DNA of 64,000 nt from Pedobacter namyangjuensis (GTDB taxonomy: Bacteria > Bacteroidota > Bacteroidia > Sphingobacteriales > Sphingobacteriaceae). Positions within the stretch are counted from its first letter, which is position 1. Each line of letters opens with the position of its first letter. Below the pieces are notes generated by a model, which saw only the letters and a program-made list of their open reading frames with translations, searched no databases and was not told where the DNA came from. This document shows, piece after piece, positions 37,693-45,817 of this stretch. A program made the translations under genes and the position numbers. Location: positions 62,001 through 126,000 of the forward strand of contig NZ_QMHQ01000004.1 of assembly GCF_003313325.1 (NCBI RefSeq), read 5' to 3'.

Positions 37693-37711
37693 GTATAACA
37701 AAGCTAACCAG

Positions 37712-38167
37712 ATGGAAACACTGCCTTTTAACACCACTCCCGAAAAAGAGATCGTAACCACAAGGATTTTAAATTACCCTCAGCAATTGGTTTTCGACGC
37801 TTGGGCAAATCCAGCTCACTTAATAAATTGGTGGGGACCAAAAGGTTTTACAAACACTTTTAACGAATTTGATTTTAGAGAAGGTGGCAAATGGAGCTTT
37901 GTAATGCATGGGCCAGACAAGGGCAACTATGCGAATGAATGTGAATTCGTAAAAATCGAAAAACCATCTTTTATTGCCTGGAAACGCCATTCGAAACCTT
38001 TGTTTCAAGTAGTTGCAAGTTTTAAGGAAATAAGTAAGGAACAAACCGAAGTTATTTTCAAAATGATATTTGCAACCGCGGATGAGTGCAGTAAAATAAG
38101 GCCGTACGTAATTGACAAAAACGAGGAAAATTTCGACAAGCTGGAAGTTGAATTGAGTAAGATGTAA
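37712..38167 (+). CDS. SRPBCC / AHSA1-family (START-like) protein
   Basis: Started at ATG 37712 (METLPFNTTP), giving 151 residues, the normal size; the longer open frame is unlike the family. Helix-grip fold motifs are ILNYPQQLVFDAWANP, LINWWGPKGF, FREGGKWSF and IAWKRHS. Such proteins bind small hydrophobic ligands or act in toxin or stress response; no partner gene is visible. Monocistronic, flanked by repeat-bearing spacers. Confidence 0.85.
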   Translation: METLPFNTTPEKEIVTTRILNYPQQLVFDAWANPAHLINWWGPKGFTNTFNEFDFREGGKWSFVMHGPDKGNYANECEFVKIEKPSFIAWKRHSKPLFQVVASFKEISKEQTEVIFKMIFATADECSKIRPYVIDKNEENFDKLEVELSKM

Positions 38168-38215
38168 TTTGTTTAGTATTAATACGAGTGGCCGACCTTA
38201 TCTCAACCACGATGA

Positions 38216-38290
38216 GAGTCTTCGACAAGCTCAGACTGATATTTTTTGTCCTGGTAGATTGCTTCGTGCTACCCGTTGCGCAAGGACGAA
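38216..38290. repeat. Degenerate dispersed repeat fragments
   Basis: CTTCGACAAGCTCAGACTGAT at 38220-38240 is one arm of the palindromic element whose complete form lies at 42021-42072. Next to it, GATTGCTTCGTGCTACCCG / TTGCGCAAGGACGA (38257-38289) resembles an inverted copy of the element at 37538-37569. The rest of the 247-base spacer (38168-38414) shows no gene. Confidence 0.55.
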
Positions 38291-38414
38291 AATCTGTTAG
38301 CGCTGTTTAATGCCGTTCGAGATTTGTAATCTCGAACATACTATACGTCCTATACGTAAATTCCTAATGTAACCCATTCTAATTTTTTCGCGTCTCAGGA
38401 TCAAAGTAAAATTC

Positions 38415-39482
38415 ATGAAAAAACACCTTGTTATTGCATTATTCTTATTTATCTACAGTTCTTTAAACGCTCAAACGTTTGAAGCTAAAGTAGACAGTCT
38501 AATTTCTGTTACTTTTAAAGATAAAACCAGCCCAGGTGGAGCCTTTCTTATTGCAAAAAATGGAAAACCTGTTTACCGGAAAAGTTTCGGCAAAGCAAAT
38601 TTAGAATTGGGTGTCGATTTAAATAACGAAAGTATTTTTCAACTAGGTTCTATAACTAAACAGTTTACTGCAATTTCCATTTTGATGTTGGCAGAACAAG
38701 GAAAAATCAGCCTTGATGCGCCAGTAAAAAGATACATTCCTGATTATCCGAACGGCGAAAACATTACGGTTCATCACCTGCTAACGCATACATCTGGTAT
38801 TAAAGATTTTACCAAAATGAAAAATTTGCAACAGATTGCGCAAAAAGATCTAAATCCAAAGGAAGTTATTGATTTCTTTAAAAATGAAACCCCAAATTTT
38901 CTACCTGGTGAAAAATTTGAGTATAACAACTCGGGCTATGTTATTTTAGGTTATTTAATTGAGCTCACCTCTGGAGAAACGTACGAGAATTATATACAAA
39001 AGCATATTTTCGAGAAATTAGGAATGAAAAATTCTCGTTATGCGAGCGACAGAAGCCTAATAAAAAATCGAGCGTACGGCTATCAACTAAAAAACAACGT
39101 TTACGTTAACAAAAGTGTAATTAGCTTTAATATTCCCTATGCCTCCGGCTCATTAATGTCTACCACCGGTGATATGCTGATTTGGCAAAATGCGTTAAAA
39201 AATAACCTTCTGTTACAACCCGCTACTGCTAAAAAAGCCTTTACAAAGTACAGCTTAAATAATGGCGAACATTTTAGCTATGGCTACGGTTGGCATATAA
39301 AAACCATAAATGAAATAGAAAGTAGAGACCATGGTGGCAGTATATTTGGATTCAAATCTATGGCGGTTTATATTCCAACGGAAGATATTTATGTAATTGC
39401 GTTAACTAATTGCGATTGTAATTCACCTACCGAACTAACTCGAGATTTGGCAAAAGTGGCTCTATCATATTTTAAGGATTGA
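38415..39482 (+). CDS. Exported serine hydrolase, beta-lactamase class C-like
   Basis: A 355-residue exported protein (signal peptide to LNAQ, residue 20) with the penicillin-recognising fold. Catalytic motifs: S79-I-T-K82 (LGSITKQF), Y170-N-N172 (EYNNSGYVILGYL) and H306-G-G (DHGGSIFGF), the last replacing KTG as in esterase/peptidase members. Likely a periplasmic D-amino-acid peptidase or esterase rather than a true beta-lactamase. Monocistronic. Confidence 0.88.
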   Translation: MKKHLVIALFLFIYSSLNAQTFEAKVDSLISVTFKDKTSPGGAFLIAKNGKPVYRKSFGKANLELGVDLNNESIFQLGSITKQFTAISILMLAEQGKISLDAPVKRYIPDYPNGENITVHHLLTHTSGIKDFTKMKNLQQIAQKDLNPKEVIDFFKNETPNFLPGEKFEYNNSGYVILGYLIELTSGETYENYIQKHIFEKLGMKNSRYASDRSLIKNRAYGYQLKNNVYVNKSVISFNIPYASGSLMSTTGDMLIWQNALKNNLLLQPATAKKAFTKYSLNNGEHFSYGYGWHIKTINEIESRDHGGSIFGFKSMAVYIPTEDIYVIALTNCDCNSPTELTRDLAKVALSYFKD

Positions 39483-39543
39483 TAAAGAACATCTTCAATT
39501 TTATGCGCAATGCAACTTTAAATAGATGCACAGCCGGAACGAT

Positions 39544-39668
39544 GCTAAACCCGATTTAGCGAAAATACTTTTTATAAAAGCTTGCAGGTTGTACAAACCT
39601 GCGAGGTTTAAAAAGATTGTAGCGAGAGCGGGACTGCTTTATCCGAAAAGCCTTTGTATTTGCTTTTC
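39544..39668. repeat. Composite dispersed intergenic repeat (several stem-loops)
   Basis: Three nested or consecutive stem-loops within 125 bases, and a decamer (AGCGGGACTG, 39627-39636) that occurs inverted at 30885-30894 in the window. No coding capacity. Confidence 0.5.
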
Positions 39669-39750
39669 AAAAAAAATACGCCTACAACAATGCAAAACTG
39701 AAAAAAAATAACCAATGACATTAACCAACTAATAACATTTGAGCGATATA

Positions 39751-39782
39751 TTTGGAATGGAACGAAAATTAGGATAGTTTTG
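39751..39782 (+). promoter_or_regulatory. Consensus Bacteroidota promoter of fabV
   Basis: TTTG at 39751-39754, a 20-base spacer and TAGTTTTG at 39775-39782 fit the -33/-7 consensus. The gene start at 39835 is 52 bases downstream. Confidence 0.8.
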
Positions 39783-39834
39783 GTTTGAAAACGTGGCCAA
39801 CAAAACCCACGATTATTTAACTAGCAAAAAAACT

Positions 39835-41037
39835 ATGATTATTGAACCTAGAATGCGAGGATTTATATGTTTAACCGCACACCCTAAGGGCTGCGAGCAA
39901 AACGTAATTAATCAAATTAACTATGTCAAATCTAAGGGCGCAATTAACTCACCTAAAAAGGTTTTGGTAATTGGTGCATCAACAGGATTTGGTTTAGCAT
40001 CTAGAATTACTAGCGCATTTGGCAATGGCGCATCTACCATTGGTGTTTATTTTGAAAAACCACCTAAAGAAGGAAAAACTGCTTCGCCAGGTTGGTATAA
40101 TACTGCAGCTTTTGAAACCGAGGCGCAAAAAGCCGGACTTTATGCAAAAAGCATTAACGGCGATGCATTCTCTGATGAGGTAAAACAGCAAACTATTGAT
40201 TTAATAAAAGCAGATTTAGGTCAGATCGACTTAATAATCTACAGTTTAGCTTCGCCAGTTAGAACAAATCCAAAAACTGGTATTACGCATCGCTCTACGT
40301 TAAAACCAATTGGTGGTACTTTTAGCGATAAGACAGTAGATTTTCATACTGGAATTGTTTCTGAAGTTTCTATTGAGCCTGCAAACGAAGAAGAAATTGA
40401 AAATACCGTTGCTGTTATGGGCGGCGAAGATTGGGAAATGTGGATTGATGCCTTAAAAGCCGAAAACCTTTTAGCTGATGGTTTTACTACAGTTGCTTAT
40501 TCTTACATTGGCCCGGCGGTTACAGAAGCCGTTTACCGCAAAGGTACTATTGGCCGTGCAAAAGATCATTTAGAGGCTACAGCTTTTTCAATTAGCGATA
40601 AGCTAGCAGATGTAAATGGAAAAGCTTACGTTTCTGTAAATAAAGCTTTGGTTACGCAAGCTAGTTCGGCCATTCCGGTTATTCCGTTATATATTTCTTT
40701 CTTATATAAAATTATGAAAGAAGATGGCATACATGAAGGTTGTATTGAGCAAATTCAGCGTTTATTTGCAGAGCGATTATATAGCGGTGGCGATGTGCCT
40801 GTGGATGAAAAAGGCAGAATTAGAATTGACGATTGGGAAATGCGTGAAGATGTGCAAGCAAAGGTTGCTGAGCTTTGGAAACAAGCTACAACCGAGACTT
40901 TACCTGCAACTGGCGATTTAGCTGGATATAAAACTGACTTTTTAAACTTATTTGGATTTGATGTAGCTGGTGTTGACTACCAAGCAGATGCCAATGAAAT
41001 GGTTGAAGTACCGGGTTTAGTTGAGCCTAAGAGCTAA
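39835..41037 (+). CDS. fabV: Trans-2-enoyl-ACP/CoA reductase, FabV type
   Basis: Catalyses the NADH-dependent last step of fatty-acid elongation; the FabV class is insensitive to triclosan. The ATG at 39835 (MIIEPRMRGFICLTAHP) matches FabV N-termini and yields 400 residues, the usual size; the GTG fourteen codons earlier would add unrelated sequence. Motifs: VLVIGASTGFGLASRI for NADH, and YIGPAVTEAVYRKGTIGRAK with the Tyr-x8-Lys catalytic pattern. Monocistronic with promoter and terminator. Confidence 0.95.
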   Translation: MIIEPRMRGFICLTAHPKGCEQNVINQINYVKSKGAINSPKKVLVIGASTGFGLASRITSAFGNGASTIGVYFEKPPKEGKTASPGWYNTAAFETEAQKAGLYAKSINGDAFSDEVKQQTIDLIKADLGQIDLIIYSLASPVRTNPKTGITHRSTLKPIGGTFSDKTVDFHTGIVSEVSIEPANEEEIENTVAVMGGEDWEMWIDALKAENLLADGFTTVAYSYIGPAVTEAVYRKGTIGRAKDHLEATAFSISDKLADVNGKAYVSVNKALVTQASSAIPVIPLYISFLYKIMKEDGIHEGCIEQIQRLFAERLYSGGDVPVDEKGRIRIDDWEMREDVQAKVAELWKQATTETLPATGDLAGYKTDFLNLFGFDVAGVDYQADANEMVEVPGLVEPKS

Positions 41038-41065
41038 TTAATTTAAAGTACATAATTCGGAAGTT

Positions 41066-41102
41066 AAAAACCTCATTCAATTAATTTTGGGTGAGGTTTT
41101 TT
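41066..41102 (+). terminator. Intrinsic terminator of fabV
   Basis: AAAAACCTCATTCA pairs with TGGGTGAGGTTTTT (two G-T pairs) around an AT loop, 28 bases after the stop. Confidence 0.78.
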
Positions 41103-41133
41103 AGTAATTTAGCAAAACAAATCGTTTAAGGGT

Positions 41134-42012
41134 ATGTCAAATATTAAACTTATTATAGAAGAAAGGCCAAGTGATATAGGCAATTTTATGGTTGGAAGGT
41201 TGTTGCCTTTTAGAGAAAAAAGAATGGTTGGTCCATTTTCTTTTATAGATCATATGGGCCCGGCTTTGCTGAGCGACCATGAGAATTTGGATGTTCCGCC
41301 ACACCCGCATATTGGTTTATCTACGTTAACCTACCTTTTTGAAGGAAGCATGATGCATCGCGATAGTTTGGGTACAGAAATAGAGATTAAACCTGGACAA
41401 GTAAATTGGATGACTGCTGGAAAGGGAATCGTGCACTCAGAGAGAACGCCAGAATACCTGCGCCAATCTGAAAAAAGCCTGCATGGATTACAAATTTGGG
41501 TGGCTCTACCAAAAGATTTAGAGCAGATGGAACCTGAGTTTTATCACGCAGATGCGGATGATCTGCCGAGCTGGAATACAGACGGGGTACAATATAAACT
41601 CATTGCTGGCGAAGCCTTTGGTAAAAAATCGCCAATACCCGTTTACAGTCCTTTGTATTTTTTAGAACTGAAAAGCGAGGAGGAAAAAACGGTTAAAATT
41701 GGTGAATATCTTTTTGGCGAAAGTGGCATTTACATATTGGAAGGTGCTATAGAAAATGATGATAATTCTTTTGAGCCAAAACAATTATTGGTAGCCAAAG
41801 ACAGCTCGCTTTGCGAATTTACCATGAAAGCAAATACTACTATTTATATTTTTGGTGGCGATGCATTTCCGGAAGAGCGTTTTATCTATTGGAATTTTGT
41901 TGCAACAAGCAAAGAACTGATTGAAGAGGCAAAAAACAAATGGGTAAACCAAGAATTTGAAAAAGTACCCGGAGAAACAGATTTTGTGCCTTTGCCGGAG
42001 AGGAGGGTTTAA
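41134..42012 (+). CDS. Pirin family protein
   Basis: A 292-residue bicupin. The N-terminal cupin carries the metal ligands in PPHPHIGLSTLTYLFEG and HRDSLG, then GKGIVHSE; the C-terminal half includes YSPLYFLELKSEEEKT and a cupin-like FGGDAFPEERFIYWNFVATS, a pirin hallmark. Pirins are iron-binding, some with quercetinase activity, some regulatory. It ends 67 bases from the converging reductase gene with a palindromic repeat between. Confidence 0.9.
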   Translation: MSNIKLIIEERPSDIGNFMVGRLLPFREKRMVGPFSFIDHMGPALLSDHENLDVPPHPHIGLSTLTYLFEGSMMHRDSLGTEIEIKPGQVNWMTAGKGIVHSERTPEYLRQSEKSLHGLQIWVALPKDLEQMEPEFYHADADDLPSWNTDGVQYKLIAGEAFGKKSPIPVYSPLYFLELKSEEEKTVKIGEYLFGESGIYILEGAIENDDNSFEPKQLLVAKDSSLCEFTMKANTTIYIFGGDAFPEERFIYWNFVATSKELIEEAKNKWVNQEFEKVPGETDFVPLPERRV

Positions 42013-42020
42013 TTCGAGTT

Positions 42021-42072
42021 GTCAGTCTGAGCCTGTCGAAGCTTCTCAATCCTTCGACAAGTTCAGGATGAC
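42021..42072. repeat. Palindromic intergenic repeat (GTCAGTCTGAGCCTGTCGAAG type)
   Basis: Two 21-base arms (42021-42041 and 42052-42072) are reverse complements at 17 positions and enclose a 10-base loop. It lies between two converging genes and could end both transcripts. One arm recurs at 38220-38240 and a fragment near 37321. This kind of element is widespread between genes in Bacteroidota. Confidence 0.78.
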
Positions 42073-42079
42073 AGCATGC

Positions 42080-43132
42080 CTACTCCCAAGTTATCGTAGT
42101 CCCATTTTCTGTCGGGCGACCGGTGCAAACTAGAACTCTTCCATTTGCCACTTCTTCATCGGTTAAAACTTCATTATAATCCATTCTTACGCCACCGCTT
42201 ATGCAGGTAGCAGTACAGGTGCTACAAACACCGCCACTACAACTGTAGGGTAAGTTTATTTTATTAGCCAAAGCCACTTCCAAAATCCTTCTAGGCCAAG
42301 GTATTTCCAATTGATGGATATTACCTCTAAAATGTAAGATTACGCTGTAGGTGTTTTTATCCACTACTTTCTCGGTTGCATCATCCTCATCTACTTCATC
42401 TTCTGGCAACACAAACGTTTCTCGCTTAACCTGTTGAGGTTTAAAACCACTACCTAAAAGCGTAATTCTGCAAACGTCCATGTAGTCTACTGGTCCGCAA
42501 GTATAGCATAGCGCATCTTCCTTATTAAATTCTAAAAATTCTTTCGTTAACTGGTTGATTAAAAATCCATTCAACCTTGCTCGTAAAAGGTTTTTAGAGT
42601 TGCTAAATAAGTGTATTACGTTTAACCTATCGGGATATTTTAACTGCCATTCTGCTATTTCCTCTAAAAACAATGTGTCGCTTGCAGAGCGGCTGCTGTA
42701 AATGAGTACGATTTTAGATTTTGACTCTTTAATCAACGCCGTTTTTAAAATAGAAAACAAAGGTGTGATGCCTACTCCAGCGGCAAACAAGAATATTGTA
42801 CGTTGAAGATTTTTGTCAACTTCGTAGGTAAACAATCCGTTAGGTTCTGCAATTTCAACCTCATCTCCTACCCTTAACTGATGATGGATAAATCTTGAAA
42901 TTTCCCCATTCTCTACTAGTTTAACGGCAATAGCAATCGGTTCCTCAACATCTGGCGAACTACAAAAAGAATACGATCTTCTGAGTTCTCTTTCCGCAAA
43001 CTTAAACACTAAGGGCAAAAACTGACCAGCAACATAATTCAGTTTCTCGCCATTTAAGGTTTCGAAACAGATTTTTATTACCTCAGTAGGTTGTGGTATT
43101 ACAGCTATTACTCTAAGTTTCTGCATAGACAT
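42080..43132 (-). CDS. Ferredoxin-NADP reductase-like oxidoreductase with C-terminal 2Fe-2S domain (PaaE type)
   Basis: A 350-residue cytosolic electron-transfer flavoprotein. FAD domain: RRSYSFCSS near residues 50-58; NAD(P) domain: FLFAAGVGITPLFSIL and the later CYTCGP; plant-type 2Fe-2S domain with cysteines C298, C303, C306 and C336 (YSCSGGVCSTC). The PaaE family normally feeds electrons to an oxygenase or desaturase; no such partner is seen nearby, so the acceptor is unknown. Monocistronic. Confidence 0.9.
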   Translation of the reverse strand: MSMQKLRVIAVIPQPTEVIKICFETLNGEKLNYVAGQFLPLVFKFAERELRRSYSFCSSPDVEEPIAIAVKLVENGEISRFIHHQLRVGDEVEIAEPNGLFTYEVDKNLQRTIFLFAAGVGITPLFSILKTALIKESKSKIVLIYSSRSASDTLFLEEIAEWQLKYPDRLNVIHLFSNSKNLLRARLNGFLINQLTKEFLEFNKEDALCYTCGPVDYMDVCRITLLGSGFKPQQVKRETFVLPEDEVDEDDATEKVVDKNTYSVILHFRGNIHQLEIPWPRRILEVALANKINLPYSCSGGVCSTCTATCISGGVRMDYNEVLTDEEVANGRVLVCTGRPTENGTTITWE

Positions 43133-43207
43133 TTTCGAAATTAATAAAAATCTTCAAAGGCTATCTAAAAATAAAAAAGCCATTAAGTGTTTCGGATAAA
43201 ATAAAAT

Positions 43208-43238
43208 AAAAAAGCCATCCCTTTTTGTGGATGGCTTT
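43208..43238 (-). terminator. Intrinsic terminator of the lytic transglycosylase gene
   Basis: AAAGCCATCC pairs with GGATGGCTTT; on the minus strand the stem runs into TTTTTTATTTT. It lies 22 bases beyond the stop codon. Confidence 0.82.
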
Positions 43239-43260
43239 CAGCTTAATTTAAGTCAAAAAA

Positions 43261-44034
43261 TTATTCTGCGGTACTGGTGTTATTTCCAGTGTAAGCAAGT
43301 AAAGCTTTTTGGTTTTTATAACCATTACGTTCTGGATTTTCCAAGATTTCTTTCATAGAAATGAGCTTGTAAACATATCCCCCTGTTTCTCTGTTAAGCT
43401 TCATTTTGAAATAATTATCCTGATTTTGCCTGTTGATTTGCTTTCTCATATGACCATCGCCTACATTATAGGCAGCGGCCACTAAAGTCCAGCTATCAAA
43501 AATGCCATACAACTCTTTGATGTACTTGGCAGCAGCGATAGTAGATTTACGAAGATTTTTACGCTCATCTACTTTACTATTAACCTTTAAACCGTACATA
43601 CGAGCAGTACCTGGCATAAATTGCCAATAACCGGCTGCACCTTTGGGCGATGTTCCGCCTTGCAAACCTGATTCTACAAGTGGCATGTATTTAAAATCGT
43701 TTGGAATACCATAAGCAGCCAAAATAGGCTCTATAATAGGAAACCATTCTTGTGCTTTGCGGTGCAAACGATTTGTCTGCAGACTTTCGTAACCGTAAGA
43801 AGCTAAAACACGCTTCATTTTGCCGGTTATTTTCTTATCGCCCATAGGCAAAGATTCTTCTGCAAATTCTAGTTGAGCTATGGTAAATGCTGGCTCTTCA
43901 GCAGGGGTAACTATAGGGGTGGGATTGTTGTTTTTTTGACTTGTTTTTACTTCTGGTAGTGTGTAAGCAAACACTTTTGCCATAACCAGTAATGATAAAA
44001 TTACCGTACATGGAATGAGGTGTTTCTTTAGCAT
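43261..44034 (-). CDS. Lytic transglycosylase, SLT domain
   Basis: The ATG at 44032-44034 is chosen because a textbook AAGGAGG ribosome site lies just before it and the resulting N-terminus is a signal peptide (LKKHLIPCTVILSLLVMAKVFA). The 257-residue protein has the SLT fold: catalytic E121 in PLVESGLQGG, GAAGYWQFMPGTARMYGL and AAYNVGDGHM. Cleaves peptidoglycan glycan strands with formation of 1,6-anhydro ends. It is divergent from the pseudouridine synthase gene. Confidence 0.92.
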   Translation of the reverse strand: MLKKHLIPCTVILSLLVMAKVFAYTLPEVKTSQKNNNPTPIVTPAEEPAFTIAQLEFAEESLPMGDKKITGKMKRVLASYGYESLQTNRLHRKAQEWFPIIEPILAAYGIPNDFKYMPLVESGLQGGTSPKGAAGYWQFMPGTARMYGLKVNSKVDERKNLRKSTIAAAKYIKELYGIFDSWTLVAAAYNVGDGHMRKQINRQNQDNYFKMKLNRETGGYVYKLISMKEILENPERNGYKNQKALLAYTGNNTSTAE

Positions 44035-44212
44035 CTTCCTCCTTTTTTTGGTGAACAATTATTTTTGGTGCGACAAAGGTAAAAATTATTTATCTAATTA
44101 TCAAATAGTTACGAAAATAACTGCCAAAATCAAGCTTTAAAGCGGTTTAAACTAAGATTTTAAAAACATCATTTTAACACATTTTTTACTTATTTGATTA
44201 CATCATTTTTAG

Positions 44213-44220
44213 TATCTTTG
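44213..44220 (+). promoter_or_regulatory. Putative -7 element (TATCTTTG) of the pseudouridine synthase gene
   Basis: TAnnTTTG match 34 bases before the ATG. A TTTG at 44193-44196 lies 16 bases upstream, closer than the usual 19-21. Confidence 0.5.
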
Positions 44221-44223
44221 CGC

Positions 44224-44242
44224 CCCGTATGTTTTGTACGGG
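44224..44242 (+). promoter_or_regulatory. 5' leader hairpin of the pseudouridine synthase gene
   Basis: CCCGTA pairs with TACGGG around a 7-base T/G loop. It begins only a few bases after the -7 box, so it would form at the very 5' end of the transcript. It could stabilise the mRNA or be autoregulatory; unproven. Confidence 0.4.
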
Positions 44243-44254
44243 CAAAATCGTATC

Positions 44255-45685
44255 ATGATAAAAAACAATAACAGGAACAGTCGGGATGACAAGTCCAAAT
44301 CGGGCAAACCAAGTGGAGGTAGAAGAACTACTAGCACAAGTGATGACAAACCCAAAAGTAAGTTTGGCGATAGAGATGAGAAAGACGACAAACGCAAATC
44401 TGGTTTTGTAGCAGGAGATAAATCGGCTTACAAACCAAGAACTTCGAGAGATGGCGATTCTAAGCCTTACTCTCCAAGATCATCTGCTGGAAAAGACTTT
44501 AAACCACGCACAGATAGAACTGGCGAAAGCAGAGATTACAAACCTAGAACAACTCGCGATGGCGATTCAAAGCCATATACTCCTAGAACTGGAGCAGGTA
44601 AAGACTTTAAACCACGTACCGATCGATCTGGCGAAAGCAGAGATTACAAACCTAGATCTGAATCTAAAGGTGGTTTTAAACCTTGGGAAAAGAAAGATAG
44701 TGGAAACGCTGACTACAAACCAAGAGCGTATAAAGAAGGTAGTTCTAGAGATGATTCTTCAGAAAAACGTAGCTACGTTAAAAAAGACAACTATATAACA
44801 GACGGCGACAAATCTAAATTCGCTGATAAAAAAGGTAGCTCATCTAGAAGTACAGATAGCCGCCCATACAGAAAACGCGATGAAGGAGACTTTAAACGTA
44901 AAGATGATCGTGGCGAAAGAGTTGCGCCTACCACTAGAGCCAGAAAAACCGCAGAACCTAAAGACGATGGCTTAATTCGTTTAAACCGTTACATTGCCAA
45001 CTCTGGTATTTGTTCTCGTCGTAAGGCTGATGAACTTATTGAAGCTGGTGTAGTTTCTGTAAACAATATTCCAATTACAGAACTTGGCCACAAAGTAGAC
45101 CCATCTAAAGACGAAGTTCGTTACAATGGCGAATTGTTAAAACGCGAAAAGAAAGTTTACGTTTTATTAAACAAGCCGAAAGATTATATCACCACAACTG
45201 AAGATCCGCAGGAGCGTAAAACAGTTATGCAATTAGTTGAAAAAGCTAGTCGCGAACGTATTTACCCTGTTGGTCGTTTAGATAGAAATACAACAGGATT
45301 AATTTTAATGACCAATGACGGAGATTTAGCAGACAAGCTTTCTCATCCTAAAAATGGAATTACTAAAATTTATCACGTTGAGTTAAATAAGAGCTTAAGC
45401 CAAGGCGATTTCAACAAAATTCAGTTCGGTTTAGAATTAGAAGATGGTTTGATTAAACCAGATAATGTTTCTTACGTTGCCGGCGCAAGCAAAAAAGAAA
45501 TCGGTATTCAAATACACAGTGGTAAAAACCGCATTGTTCGTAGAATTTTTGAGCACTTAGGGTATGATGTTGTAAAACTTGACCGTGTTGTTTATGGCAA
45601 CCTTACTAAAAAAGACTTGCCACGTGGCAGATGGAGATTTTTAGAAGATCATGAGTTAATTCAAATCAAACATCTTATCAAATAA
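44255..45685 (+). CDS. RsuA/RluB-family pseudouridine synthase with long basic N-terminal extension
   Basis: Started at ATG 44255 (MIKNNNRNSRDD); 476 residues. Residues 1-235 are disordered, rich in Lys, Arg, Asp, Ser and Gly, and include two near-identical 36-residue units (59-130) built on YKPRT, RDGDSKPY, GKDFKPRTDR and GESRD. Then an S4 RNA-binding domain (LIRLNRYIANSGICSRRKADELI, seen from about 239; quoted in part) and the catalytic domain with GRLDRNTTGL, Asp343 being the nucleophile. It isomerises uridine in large or small rRNA. The tail probably binds rRNA non-specifically. Which site is modified is unknown. Confidence 0.9.
   Translation: MIKNNNRNSRDDKSKSGKPSGGRRTTSTSDDKPKSKFGDRDEKDDKRKSGFVAGDKSAYKPRTSRDGDSKPYSPRSSAGKDFKPRTDRTGESRDYKPRTTRDGDSKPYTPRTGAGKDFKPRTDRSGESRDYKPRSESKGGFKPWEKKDSGNADYKPRAYKEGSSRDDSSEKRSYVKKDNYITDGDKSKFADKKGSSSRSTDSRPYRKRDEGDFKRKDDRGERVAPTTRARKTAEPKDDGLIRLNRYIANSGICSRRKADELIEAGVVSVNNIPITELGHKVDPSKDEVRYNGELLKREKKVYVLLNKPKDYITTTEDPQERKTVMQLVEKASRERIYPVGRLDRNTTGLILMTNDGDLADKLSHPKNGITKIYHVELNKSLSQGDFNKIQFGLELEDGLIKPDNVSYVAGASKKEIGIQIHSGKNRIVRRIFEHLGYDVVKLDRVVYGNLTKKDLPRGRWRFLEDHELIQIKHLIK
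44429..44644 (+). repeat. Two tandem 108-bp coding repeats
   Basis: 44429-44536 and 44537-44644 encode near-identical 36-residue units; a third partial unit begins at 44645. They lie in the disordered tail of the pseudouridine synthase and preserve frame. Confidence 0.85.
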
Positions 45686-45703
45686 GATTTTAAGATATAA
45701 TTT

Positions 45704-45739
45704 AAAAGGTCGCTAAGTTTAAACATAGCGACCTTTTTT
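45704..45739 (+). terminator. Intrinsic terminator of the pseudouridine synthase gene
   Basis: AAAAGGTCGCTA pairs perfectly with TAGCGACCTTTT and is followed by further T residues, 18 bases after the stop. Confidence 0.88.
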
Positions 45740-45817
45740 TATAGCTACAAAGTCAATTCTTCAATAAATTTGCTCGCACTTTTTTTCTTTGCGTACTTTG
45801 CAACAAAATAAAATAGA

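Larger units (their letters stand above)
37301..37711. other. 411-base spacer between gcvP and the SRPBCC gene
   Basis: Besides the terminator it holds a fragment of the palindromic TCCTGAGC...GAAGGATT repeat at about 37321-37346, a degenerate CGTCATCGCAAG...GACGAAGCGAT element at 37538-37569 (similar in inverted form to 38257-38288), and a promoter box just before the next gene. A reading frame to 37586 is open but starts at TTG inside repeat sequence and is not convincing as protein. Confidence 0.55.
39483..39834. other. 352-base spacer before fabV with a degenerate repeat element and promoter
   Basis: 39529-39668 contains a chain of inverted repeats: GCTAAA-CCCGA-TTTAGC (39544-39560), GCAGGTT-GTAC-AAACCTGC (about 39583-39601) and GAAAAGC / GCTTTTC (39645-39668), with AGCGGGACTG between them. 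This matches the style of dispersed Sphingobacteriaceae intergenic repeats as I remember them. A 61-codon frame runs through it but is not a credible gene. The fabV promoter follows at 39751-39782. Confidence 0.6.

Noticed and set aside
37586..37711. N-terminal extension of the SRPBCC protein from a TTG
   Set aside because: Extra 42 residues derive from repeat-bearing spacer and a TATATTTG promoter box lies inside it.
39526..39711. 61-codon open frame on the plus strand
   Set aside because: Runs straight through the composite stem-loop repeat, has a very basic composition and no domain or ribosome site.
44451..44798. 115-codon frame on the plus strand inside the pseudouridine synthase
   Set aside because: A frame-shifted reading of the 108-bp repeats; the annotated frame continues into S4 and catalytic domains.
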